Below are positions 1 to 7,296 of a DNA stretch of 64,000 bases, in pieces; position 1 is the first letter of the stretch, and each line of letters starts with the position of its first letter. The notes below the pieces were generated by a model. That model did not search any database. It was not told the origin of the DNA and worked only from the letters and a program-made list of their open reading frames with translations. Source of the stretch: Solibacillus sp. FSL R7-0682 (lineage in GTDB: Bacteria > Bacillota > Bacilli > Bacillales_A > Planococcaceae); contig NZ_JBBOUI010000001.1 in assembly GCF_038005985.1 (NCBI RefSeq), forward strand, positions 1,756,001 to 1,820,000, given 5' to 3'. The translations under genes and the position numbers were made by a program.

Positions 1-915
1 GAAGCACTAAAGGAATTAGAAAAAAATAAGCTAGCGCTTGTAATTCATATTCCAGAAAATTTCACTGCCAATGCACAAAGTGGTCAATCAGCAAGTCTTG
101 ATTTTACGGTAAATGAAGCGACTGCAACAATGGTACCGTCTGCGATGAGTTCGATTGTAGGGGAAATAAATAACCAATTAAGTGCTAATTTTTCACAGCA
201 AACAGCACAAGGGATTTTAATGAATGTAAATGTTCCAGAAGAGCAGGCTGCCGAGATGGCCAAACAAATTGAAACGAGTTATATAGGTAACTATGTCATT
301 ATGAATGATGTGCCGGATGGGATGCACAACAATATGCTTCCAATGTTTTTAACAATGGCAAGCTATGTCGGTGCAATGATTGCCGGTATGCAATTAGTAG
401 GATCTTTTAAAGCAAATCGAGGAAAAGCAAGCAAGACAAAACTATTCATATATGTACAATTAGTAGCATTAATTATTGCAGTAGTTTCAACAATCGGTGC
501 TTTAGCCATTGCCTTTTCAATAGCAGACCTTGATATGTCTCTATTATTACCAGTCGCGGGTCAACAGATACTATTATATATGGCTGCATTTAATGTATGT
601 TCCATCCTAATTTTCCTATTTGGAGAAGGCGGAATGATATTTAATATTCCAATTTTATTAATGCAAACAATTGCTAATGGTGCAACAATGCCACGTGACA
701 TGATGTATGCGCCATACGAATGGTTTAGTTACATTACACCAATGTACCACTCCGTTCAGTCTTATTTTGCAATGATGTTTGGATCTATTAGCCCAGCACC
801 ATTCCTTTGGGGATTAGCAACTGTAGGTGTCGGTGCAATGGTAATCAACATACTCATCGTATGGATTTTCCACAAGCCTCTTCCAGTGACGGATGACGTG
901 CAAGTTCAAGAGTAA
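1..915 (+). CDS. ABC-2 / YhgE-Pip-like membrane protein, C-terminal part (5' truncated)
   Basis: The reading frame is open from base 1, so this is the last 304 residues of a longer protein whose start lies outside the window. The visible part opens with an extracytoplasmic-looking stretch (ALVIHIPENF, then a Ser/Thr/Gln-rich segment), followed by about five to six hydrophobic segments beginning near MLPMFLTMASYVGAM and ending in a short charged tail. An external domain followed by a membrane block is the layout of YhgE/Pip and ABC-2-type permease families; the exact family cannot be fixed from this fragment. A PadR-like regulator follows 76 bases downstream, a common partner of such efflux proteins, so a drug- or stress-efflux role is inferred. 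Confidence 0.7.
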   Translation, partial: EALKELEKNKLALVIHIPENFTANAQSGQSASLDFTVNEATATMVPSAMSSIVGEINNQLSANFSQQTAQGILMNVNVPEEQAAEMAKQIETSYIGNYVIMNDVPDGMHNNMLPMFLTMASYVGAMIAGMQLVGSFKANRGKASKTKLFIYVQLVALIIAVVSTIGALAIAFSIADLDMSLLLPVAGQQILLYMAAFNVCSILIFLFGEGGMIFNIPILLMQTIANGATMPRDMMYAPYEWFSYITPMYHSVQSYFAMMFGSISPAPFLWGLATVGVGAMVINILIVWIFHKPLPVTDDVQVQE

Positions 916-991
916 TTGGAAAAGATTCAGCTGAAATTACGTTTTAATTTTGGTAAGATGAAGGGAATAAATAGAGTTGGAGCTGTTTAGT

Positions 992-1531
992 ATGTTAATT
1001 CAAATTTTTATTTTAAGTAAATTGATGGAAGAAAATAACTATCCCTATAAGTTAAAAAAAGAGTTATCTAAATATATCCCTCTTGATAAATTAACCAATA
1101 TGACGGAAAGTAAGCTTTATTACAATTTTGAATCACTCTCGAAACGTGGCCTTATTCATCCTGTAGAGGTGATTAAAGAAGCGAATCGCCCTGATAAACA
1201 GGTTTTTGCTATTACCGATAAGGGACGCCAAGAATTACCACGTATTTTATATAAGCTTTTTGAAAAGGCGGATAAGCTCCAAGATATGCTTGTCGCGTTA
1301 ATTTATATTCGTTACGTTGATCGGGCGCAAGTTATAGAGATTCTTGAAAAAAGATACCGAGAATCGTTTTCTAGTAAAAACGAAATAATTAAAGCTTATG
1401 AAAATATTCAGATTGGTGGTTATGAGCAAGAAGTAGTCGATTTATTTCATGGCTTCTACTTAGGACGCACAGAAAATGAAATGTATTGGCTTGGTCAGAT
1501 TATTGACAAGTTAAAGACTCAATCAAACTAA
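992..1531 (+). CDS. PadR-family transcriptional regulator
   Basis: A 179-residue protein with a PadR-type winged helix at the N-terminus: a hydrophobic first helix (MLIQIFILSKL), a recognition region with TESKLYYNFESLSKRGLI, and a wing ending KQVFAITDKGRQELP. The C-terminal half is helical, as in longer PadR members. The start is placed at ATG 992 because GGAG lies at 979-982 with a 9-base gap; the frame could begin at TTG 977 but that has no ribosome binding site. It follows the membrane protein gene and precedes a strong terminator, so the two probably form one transcription unit with this protein controlling the efflux gene. Ligand unknown. Confidence 0.8.
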   Translation: MLIQIFILSKLMEENNYPYKLKKELSKYIPLDKLTNMTESKLYYNFESLSKRGLIHPVEVIKEANRPDKQVFAITDKGRQELPRILYKLFEKADKLQDMLVALIYIRYVDRAQVIEILEKRYRESFSSKNEIIKAYENIQIGGYEQEVVDLFHGFYLGRTENEMYWLGQIIDKLKTQSN

Positions 1532-1534
1532 AAG

Positions 1535-1576
1535 GAACGTCTTCTTCACTTATACGTGGAGAGACGTTCTTTTTTT
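1535..1576 (+). terminator. Rho-independent terminator after the PadR gene
   Basis: GAACGTCT pairs with AGACGTTC around a 19-base loop, followed by a run of seven T. Confidence 0.85.
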
Positions 1577-1949
1577 AACTTATACATTTATAAGTAAATA
1601 CAATTGGCCAATAATTAAACATTATGTCATAATGATAAACTTCACTTTCTAAACATACAATATTTTGGAAATTAGTTTCGCAAGTGGGACAGCCTATTTA
1701 AGTGCAATGTAATAGGAAGTTTTTTTAGAAGTTACACTAAGCGTTGCTACTAATAAAGAGAGAAAAGAGGAATTACAACAGGGCATTAAAGGAACAAAAT
1801 AATAGAAGTTATCGAGACTTTTGTATTCGAAGTTACATGACAAAATATCTATGTGCAAAGGGTTCATTAAGAAGTACCATCAATTGTAATTATATAGTTA
1901 AGTTTACTAATTTTGTAATTTAGTGTAAACTTTAGTGATTACAAAAATT
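1577..1949. other. Intergenic stretch with a possible decayed reading frame
   Basis: About 370 bases with no complete gene. One stretch, roughly 1727-1802, reads in frame as EVTLSVATNKERKEELQQG and a few more residues before a TAA, and looks like the tail of a lost gene, but there is no start or upstream continuation. The right end is AT-rich and should hold the promoter of the S-layer-type protein; no clear -35/-10 pair was picked. Confidence 0.3.
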
Positions 1950-1961
1950 AGGAGGGGTATT

Positions 1962-4187
1962 TTGAAAAATTTAAAAGCTATCGGGACTATTTTTGCTTCA
2001 ACAGCAATTCTTACGAGTATGGTTGCTGCTCCAAGTGCTTCAGCAAATTTCGTTAATCATCAACAACAGAAAGTACAAATTACTGTTGCTTCGACAGAAA
2101 CTAATGTTACTAAAAATGAGTTAATTCAACGGGTACACAAGCTATTCCCTAATCGATTTAGCTTTGTATCAAATAATGATTTCCATAACAGTTCTGCTTC
2201 TTTTTACACAAATGATGAGGAACTTCGCTATCACTTACATTTTTCAAAAAACATAAACGGGAAATCTGTACACGGAAGTTTTGTTTTTAAAGGGGAAAAC
2301 TTAGAAATTGAACAGTTTTCTTATCAACCGGTCACTGAAAAAGATTCGATGTTCCCAGCCAAAGTATCAAAAGATGAAGCGCGACAAATCGCTACAAATT
2401 TTATGGGAACCTTTGCGAATGGTGAAAAGTATGTAATTGAGCCAAATGCGATGAATTACTATTCACCCCAATTACTTACGGAGCCGATTCGCTATTCGTT
2501 CACTTTTGCGCAAACGAAAAATGATATTCCAATCAGCGACAAACAAATTAATGTAACAGTGCAAGGAAACGGTGAAGTAGTTGGTTTTTATCGCATGAGT
2601 AATTCTGCTGAATATCCTACGTTTGATGACAAGAATAACATTAAAGATGAACAGCAAGCATTAGCTCAAATAAAAGATAATTTGGCAGTAGATTTACAAT
2701 ATTTAGTGTCGATGGATTATCGAACAGAGAAACCGATTGTCTCTCTTATTTATCAACCAGCATCAACATATGCAGGTGTACATGCACTAACAGGTAAATG
2801 GCAAACAACGAATGGATTATTGACTCAATTGCCAGCGAAGACAAAAATTGAAAAATTAGCTACGAGCCCATTACCTGCAAAATATAATGGTATTACAGTA
2901 GAGCAGGCGAAAGAAATGGCACAAAAGCTACTGGCAATAGATTCTAAACAAGTAAAGCTAGTCATTCAATCCGTTGATGAAGTAGAACGTGAAGGTAAGA
3001 AGTACCTTTCAGTAAGTTATATGTATCAAAGTAAGTCATTCGGGAGCGGCGGATCGCTTGAGTTCAACAAACAAACAGGTGAAATAACGCAATATTATAA
3101 TAACAAATCGAATTTTGTAATGGAAACAAGTGAACAAGAAAAGCCAGCCTTAAAGATTACGAAAGATCAAGCATTAGAAAGTGCAATTAAATACTTAAAA
3201 GAATATGCGCCAACTTATTTACATCATTATGCAAAGCCGGCAATAGAGCCGTATGTGGAGGAGCATACGGACGGATTTAATTTTACTTTCCCACGCGTAG
3301 TAAATGGCCTACTCGTATCAGGCGATCAGGTAATGGTAGGCATTGCAGCGGACGGTTCATTGTCTAATCTCTATATAGGCTATCAAAATATCGATGAGTG
3401 GCCGGCAATAACTGCTGCTGTGCCAGTAGAAGATGTGGAAAAAAAGCTGCGTGAAGATTTGACCGTGAAATTGAATTATGTACAGCAGACTCAAAAAGAT
3501 AAAGTAGTTCATTATAACTTACTGTATTCACCAATCTTTAATACAAATTCTGGTGCTTACATAGATGCAACAACAGGCGAATGGAAAAACGGCATCTATT
3601 CTAGTGAAGAAGTAGTTGTAAATCATCCAACAGCACAACAAGAGTTGAACTATTTAATAAATGCAAAAATTTTAGAAGTAAAAGATGTGGCAAAGTTCAA
3701 CGGTAATGAAAAAGTGTCACAAGGTGAGGCGCTAAAAGTTATTATAAAATCACTAACCTATTTCTATGAAGGGCTTATGGGAGATCGCGGCGAAATGAAG
3801 CAATCCTTTACGAATATTTCACCAGATCATCCGTTATATTCAGTTGTAGAGCGCGCAGTATCTATGGGAATTATTAAGGTAGATGGAGCGGAATTTAATA
3901 CAGAAGCAAAAATTACACGAGAAGAATTAGCAGTTTGGTATATGCATACGTTAGGACTTGAACCGGCAGCGAAGCATAGTGAAATTTATCAATTAGAGTT
4001 TGAAGATGCAGCTGATGTAAATCCGAAATATATTGGCTACGTAGCGGTTGCAAATGCGATGGGCATATTACCTGTTGATAAAAATCGTTTCAATCCGAAT
4101 TCTGAAATCACATATGCGGACTTAGCTGTATCGACTATTCGTCTTGCATATGAACTAGCAGAAAAAAGAACAAACAACTATTATTAA
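1962..4187 (+). CDS. YcdB/YcdC-repeat, S-layer-homology surface protein
   Basis: A 741-residue exported protein. The start is TTG 1962, preceded by AGGAGGGG at 1950-1957; it opens MKNLKAIGTIF and a hydrophobic core ending near APSASA, a typical signal peptide. The middle contains two related blocks resembling PepSY/YcdB-type modules (VSKDEARQIATNFMG and later ITKDQALESAIKYLKEYAP; also EQAKEMAQKLL). The last 180 residues hold two to three SLH repeats (AKILEVKDVAKFNGNEKVSQ, AVSMGIIKVDGAEFNTEAKI, AMGILPVDKNRFNPNSEIT), which bind pyruvylated wall polymer. It is therefore wall-anchored; the YcdB modules have no firm function and may bind or inhibit extracellular enzymes. Monocistronic, closed by a strong terminator. 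Confidence 0.85.
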   Translation: MKNLKAIGTIFASTAILTSMVAAPSASANFVNHQQQKVQITVASTETNVTKNELIQRVHKLFPNRFSFVSNNDFHNSSASFYTNDEELRYHLHFSKNINGKSVHGSFVFKGENLEIEQFSYQPVTEKDSMFPAKVSKDEARQIATNFMGTFANGEKYVIEPNAMNYYSPQLLTEPIRYSFTFAQTKNDIPISDKQINVTVQGNGEVVGFYRMSNSAEYPTFDDKNNIKDEQQALAQIKDNLAVDLQYLVSMDYRTEKPIVSLIYQPASTYAGVHALTGKWQTTNGLLTQLPAKTKIEKLATSPLPAKYNGITVEQAKEMAQKLLAIDSKQVKLVIQSVDEVEREGKKYLSVSYMYQSKSFGSGGSLEFNKQTGEITQYYNNKSNFVMETSEQEKPALKITKDQALESAIKYLKEYAPTYLHHYAKPAIEPYVEEHTDGFNFTFPRVVNGLLVSGDQVMVGIAADGSLSNLYIGYQNIDEWPAITAAVPVEDVEKKLREDLTVKLNYVQQTQKDKVVHYNLLYSPIFNTNSGAYIDATTGEWKNGIYSSEEVVVNHPTAQQELNYLINAKILEVKDVAKFNGNEKVSQGEALKVIIKSLTYFYEGLMGDRGEMKQSFTNISPDHPLYSVVERAVSMGIIKVDGAEFNTEAKITREELAVWYMHTLGLEPAAKHSEIYQLEFEDAADVNPKYIGYVAVANAMGILPVDKNRFNPNSEITYADLAVSTIRLAYELAEKRTNNYY

Positions 4188-4217
4188 CAAAAAATGTACA
4201 ACCCCTTCGTGGTGTTG

Positions 4218-4263
4218 CACCCCAAAAGTTAGAGTGAAAACTAACTTTTGGGGTGATTTTTTT
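4218..4263 (+). terminator. Strong Rho-independent terminator
   Basis: A perfect 15-bp stem (CACCCCAAAAGTTAG with its complement at 4241-4255), an 8-base loop and seven T. Confidence 0.92.
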
Positions 4264-4323
4264 CTACAATAATGCACGGTTCAAATATAATTGCAAAAAT
4301 AAATGAAGGGAGAGGGATATTGA

Positions 4324-4731
4324 ATGACAGAAAGAAAGCTGATTGCTGAAATACCGATTAAGATAAATGCCTATGATATTGATGCAATGGACATTGTAAG
4401 CAATATCGTTTATATACGTTGGTTCGAGGATTTACGAATGGCCTTCTTGAACGAATACTATCCACTAGATCAAATGTTGAGGGGAAATATCTCACCAATC
4501 CTTATGAAAACGGAGGCTACCTATAAAGCACCATTAACGATTTTTGATAAGCCGACGGGTAGATGCTGGTTACTTCAGTCTGGCGAGACGAGATGGGAAA
4601 TGGAATTGGAAATAGCTTCTGATGAGACAATTCATTGTGTAGGCTCACAAAAGGGGTGCTTCTATGACCTTGAAAAAAAGAAGGTAGCAAAAATGCCGTT
4701 GCCGTTACGACAACTTTTTTCAATAAAATAG
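4324..4731 (+). CDS. Acyl-CoA thioesterase-like hotdog-fold protein
   Basis: 135 residues, the usual length of a 4-hydroxybenzoyl-CoA thioesterase/YbgC-FadM family member. The N-terminal block IPIKINAYDIDAMDIVSNIVYIRWFEDLR matches the family's conserved first strand and helix (R/N-x-x-D-x-D-x-x-x-H/V-V-N-x-x-Y). The Asp of the usual DxDxxGHVNN is present but the Gly-His is replaced (DAMDIVSN), so catalysis may be altered. AGGGAGAGGG precedes the ATG. It stands alone between terminators. Substrate is not predictable from sequence; a house-cleaning acyl-CoA thioesterase is the likeliest role. Confidence 0.75.
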   Translation: MTERKLIAEIPIKINAYDIDAMDIVSNIVYIRWFEDLRMAFLNEYYPLDQMLRGNISPILMKTEATYKAPLTIFDKPTGRCWLLQSGETRWEMELEIASDETIHCVGSQKGCFYDLEKKKVAKMPLPLRQLFSIK

Positions 4732-4795
4732 TAGTAGAGGTACCAGCAAGTTTTTGTACGTATCTAGTGAGCGCTATTTCTTTGAAATTAAAATA

Positions 4796-4840
4796 CCCAT
4801 GACATGATTTGAAGAAATTCATGTCATGGGCATTCAATTT
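4796..4840. terminator. Terminator-like hairpin between convergent genes
   Basis: CCCATGACATGA pairs perfectly with 4819-4830 around an 11-base loop; the following T-run is short. Confidence 0.6.
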
Positions 4841-4911
4841 TTACTTTTTAGAGAGTAGTCGAAAGTAAGCTACGAGCGAGCATACCTATTTTTTGAATCG
4901 GTATTTTTCAT

Positions 4912-5559
4912 TTACATGGACATTTGCTTTTTCTTAAATTGCTTCAAATAAGCATATCCCGTAAAGGCAAATACAAGAACAGTAATTACGCTTAACGTCA
5001 ATACAAGATTGTCCTCCACCCACGAAATATTTCCGAGTATAAATCCTCCTCCAAGCCAAACAGAAGTCCAAACGACTGCCCCTAAAAAATTGTAGCGCAA
5101 AAACGTCCAGTACGAGAAATTTGTGTAACCTGAGATGAATGGTGTCATTGTACGCATTAATGGGACGAAGCGAGAAAATGTAATAGCGATTCGGTCATAG
5201 TCGTTTAAAAACTGAGCTGCCTTTTCCGTTGTTGAATCGGATATAAAGCGCATAAAAATATTACGTTTGCGCGGGATTTTCCGGACGGTTTTGCCAATAA
5301 AATAGTTGTTGCTATCAGCAAGGGTTGTTGCAATAATGAATAAAATGAAAAGCACCCAAAGCTCAAGCTTTCCGATCGCTGCTAAAGTACCGCTCGTAAA
5401 GACGGTACTGTCCCCAGGCAAAAATGTAAAAATGACAAAGGCTGTTTTACTAAAAACAACAGCAAAGAGTAATAAATAAATATAGAGTCCAAGCTCTTCT
5501 ATGTAGCGAAAGATGACTTGATCTATTTCACGCAAAAATTGAATAATATCTATTAGCAT
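4912..5559 (-). CDS. DedA-family membrane protein
   Basis: 215 residues with several hydrophobic segments. Family signatures: the FLPGDSTVFTSGTLAA motif after the first membrane helix, and F.R.(V)P..R..TPF.SGY in the second half (FSRFVPLMRTMTPFISGYTN). DedA (SNARE-associated/VTT) proteins act in lipid carrier recycling and envelope homeostasis; which lipid this member moves is not visible. GGGAG precedes the start codon at a normal distance. It is divergent from the next gene. Confidence 0.9.
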   Translation of the reverse strand: MLIDIIQFLREIDQVIFRYIEELGLYIYLLLFAVVFSKTAFVIFTFLPGDSTVFTSGTLAAIGKLELWVLFILFIIATTLADSNNYFIGKTVRKIPRKRNIFMRFISDSTTEKAAQFLNDYDRIAITFSRFVPLMRTMTPFISGYTNFSYWTFLRYNFLGAVVWTSVWLGGGFILGNISWVEDNLVLTLSVITVLVFAFTGYAYLKQFKKKQMSM

Positions 5560-5687
5560 AGCAATTCTCCCATCAAAAAATGGACATGGTTTTCCATTAG
5601 TATAAATGATTTGTTATAATAAAGCGTACAAAGCGTCTTGAAACTTTTTCTCTAATCTCACCGTATACTAGGTGAGGAGGGTTTTCT

Positions 5688-6188
5688 ATGAACGAATATA
5701 ATCGCCCAAAATTACATATTGCAAAGACAAAGTCAGAGTGGCTAGCGGACACGATTGGTTATGTGGCACTTGCCTGTTTATTTTCAATTTTACTATTTAA
5801 TTGGAGCGGCTTACCCGAGCAAGTACCAGCACATTACGGTGCAAATGGGGAGGTAGACCGCTGGGGATCGAAATATGAGCTTTTTATTTTGCCGGTCATT
5901 GCGACGTTTATGCAATTTTTTCTTATGATTTTTGAGAAAAATCCAGAAACTCATAACTACCCAGCGCGGATAAACGAATCAAATGCACGGGACTTTTATT
6001 TAAATAGTCGCCAATTACTTAATTATACGAAAAATATCATCAATATATTATTTGCATATATCGTATGGAAGACGGTAGAAATTGCAAGTGGCGCGGATGC
6101 TACACTTGGCTGGCCTTTTTATGTAATATTAGGCCTCTTAATAGGCGTAACAACATGGAAAGTTGTAAAAACATTTAAAATTAAATAA
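5688..6188 (+). CDS. DUF1648-domain membrane protein
   Basis: 166 residues. The first hydrophobic helix (LACLFSILLFNWSGL) is followed by LPEQVPAHYGANGEVDRWGSK, the hallmark of DUF1648, the N-terminal module of SdpI-like membrane proteins. Two further pairs of hydrophobic segments follow. It lacks the full SdpI immunity region, so it is best called a DUF1648 protein; an immunity role is not supported. GGTGAGGAGGG precedes the ATG. A nucleoside-modifying enzyme gene follows 12 bases later, probably in the same transcript. Confidence 0.8.
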   Translation: MNEYNRPKLHIAKTKSEWLADTIGYVALACLFSILLFNWSGLPEQVPAHYGANGEVDRWGSKYELFILPVIATFMQFFLMIFEKNPETHNYPARINESNARDFYLNSRQLLNYTKNIINILFAYIVWKTVEIASGADATLGWPFYVILGLLIGVTTWKVVKTFKIK

Positions 6189-6200
6189 TGAGGTGTTTGA

Positions 6201-6677
6201 ATGAAAGCTTATTTAGCGAATGGTCTATTTTCAATCGGAGACCGCTATGTAAATGAAATAATTGCCGACAAGCTCCGTACGGCAATGCCGTCAATTGAAT
6301 TATACGTACCACAAGAAAATGATGCCATAAACGATAAAAATGCCTATGCAAATAGCTTAGCAATTGCACAGGCAGATATACATAGTTTAAAAGAAAGTGA
6401 TGTTTTAATAGCTGTTATTGATGGGGTGGAAATAGATTCGGGTGTCGCTGCAGAGATTGGTGCGTTTTCAATGCTCAATCGTCCAATTGTTGCGTTATTT
6501 TCAGATGTGCGTCAATTAGGGCGAACGAATTCAAAAAAAATTGACGCGCTTATTGCAGATGGAACAGAAAATCAGTTTATTTACCGAAACTTATTTGTCG
6601 TTGGACTCATTAAGCAAAATGGTGTCATTGTTTCGACGGTAGAAGAGGCGGTAGAAGCTGTAAAAAAATATCTATAA
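6201..6677 (+). CDS. Nucleoside 2-deoxyribosyltransferase family protein
   Basis: 158 residues, typical for the family. It opens MKAYLANGLFSIGDR, then has an acidic region (PQENDAINDK) and the catalytic-type block SDVLIAVIDGVEIDSGVAAEIGAFS, in which the Asp and the E(I)GAF glutamate match the nucleophile and neighbours of nucleoside 2-deoxyribosyltransferases. These cleave or exchange the N-glycosidic bond of deoxynucleosides in the cytosol. It follows the DUF1648 gene by 12 bases and ends one base into the next open frame, so co-transcription is likely. True substrate not predictable. Confidence 0.8.
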   Translation: MKAYLANGLFSIGDRYVNEIIADKLRTAMPSIELYVPQENDAINDKNAYANSLAIAQADIHSLKESDVLIAVIDGVEIDSGVAAEIGAFSMLNRPIVALFSDVRQLGRTNSKKIDALIADGTENQFIYRNLFVVGLIKQNGVIVSTVEEAVEAVKKYL

Positions 6678-6748
6678 TGGATAAAGCGTCTTGCATGAAT
6701 TCGTGTGCAAGGCGTTTTCTATTACGAACTAGAAATGAGGGAAGTTCA

Positions 6749-6934
6749 TTGACAGCAAATAGTTGCCCAATTTGCAATCAAGCAAACCATTGTCAAATTG
6801 AAGATGCAAAAAATTGTTGGTGCATGACGGTTACCATTAAGCCTGAATTATTAAATCAACTTCAGAGGTCGATTAAAAACAATACGTGTATTTGCATTAA
6901 ATGTTTAGAAAAAACTAATTTATCAGAAAATTAG
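6749..6934 (+). CDS. Cysteine-rich CWC-family small protein
   Basis: 61 residues from TTG 6749, chosen because GAGGGAAG lies at 6737-6744; the frame extends upstream to 6677 but those residues look non-coding. The order of cysteines is CPICNQ..C (two pairs), then NCWCM, then CICIKCL, matching the cysteine-rich CWC family, which probably binds a metal such as zinc. It sits directly after the deoxyribosyltransferase gene. The stop codon lies inside the terminator stem. Function unknown. Confidence 0.75.
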   Translation: MTANSCPICNQANHCQIEDAKNCWCMTVTIKPELLNQLQRSIKNNTCICIKCLEKTNLSEN

Positions 6935-6944
6935 TTTTTATTTT
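6911..6944 (+). terminator. Terminator overlapping the end of the CWC gene
   Basis: AAAACTAATTT pairs with AAATTAGTTTT (6928-6938), followed by TATTTT. The stop codon is within the right arm. Confidence 0.7.
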
Positions 6945-6954
6945 AAAGTTTTTA

Positions 6955-6963
6955 TGATATAGT
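6955..6963 (+). promoter_or_regulatory. Extended -10 promoter for the cobalamin riboswitch-metE transcript
   Basis: TGATATAGT is a TGn-extended -10; the -35 region is only T-rich. It lies just upstream of the riboswitch. Confidence 0.5.
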
Positions 6964-6987
6964 GTTAACCAATTACATAACGTGTAA

Positions 6988-7160
6988 GAAGAGGTGCTTA
7001 TGAGAATAAGCTTAAAAGGGAAGCTTGGTGCAAATCCAACACTGTCCCGCAACTGTAACTCGGAGCGAATCTAACTAATGCCACTGTAAAACGGGAAGGC
7101 AAGAAGAGCGTTGAAGAGAAGTCAGGAGACCTGCCTCATTCTAGTACACACCAAATGCCT
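6988..7160 (+). ncRNA. Cobalamin (AdoCbl-type) riboswitch aptamer
   Basis: The conserved blocks of a cobalamin riboswitch appear in order: GAGGTGCTTATGAG, AAAAGGGAA, GGTGCAAATCC, ACTGTCCCGCAACTGTAA, CCACTG, GGGAAGGC and the B12 box GAAGTCAGGAGACCTGCC near 7118-7135. It sits between a promoter and a terminator hairpin directly ahead of metE, so B12 is expected to switch off the B12-independent methionine synthase. Exact aptamer borders are approximate. Confidence 0.95.
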
Positions 7161-7234
7161 ACGAGGAAATAGGTGGTGTTCTGTGCGAATGTGCGTACTT
7201 TAAATACGCTTTTTCAAGATGCATAGATAAGTCC

Positions 7235-7268
7235 AGGCTATTTTCCATTACCGGAAAGTAGCCTTTTT
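7235..7268 (+). terminator. Riboswitch expression-platform terminator
   Basis: AGGCTATTTTCC pairs (one G-U) with GGAAAGTAGCCT, followed by T. It lies between the aptamer and the metE ribosome binding site, the position of a ligand-controlled attenuator. Confidence 0.75.
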
Positions 7269-7296
7269 GGTTATGTAAAAAAAGGAGGCTTATCAA

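Noticed and set aside
4517-4837. Minus-strand open frame across the thioesterase gene
   Set aside because: It lies opposite a well-supported gene, spans its terminator hairpin and has no ribosome binding site.
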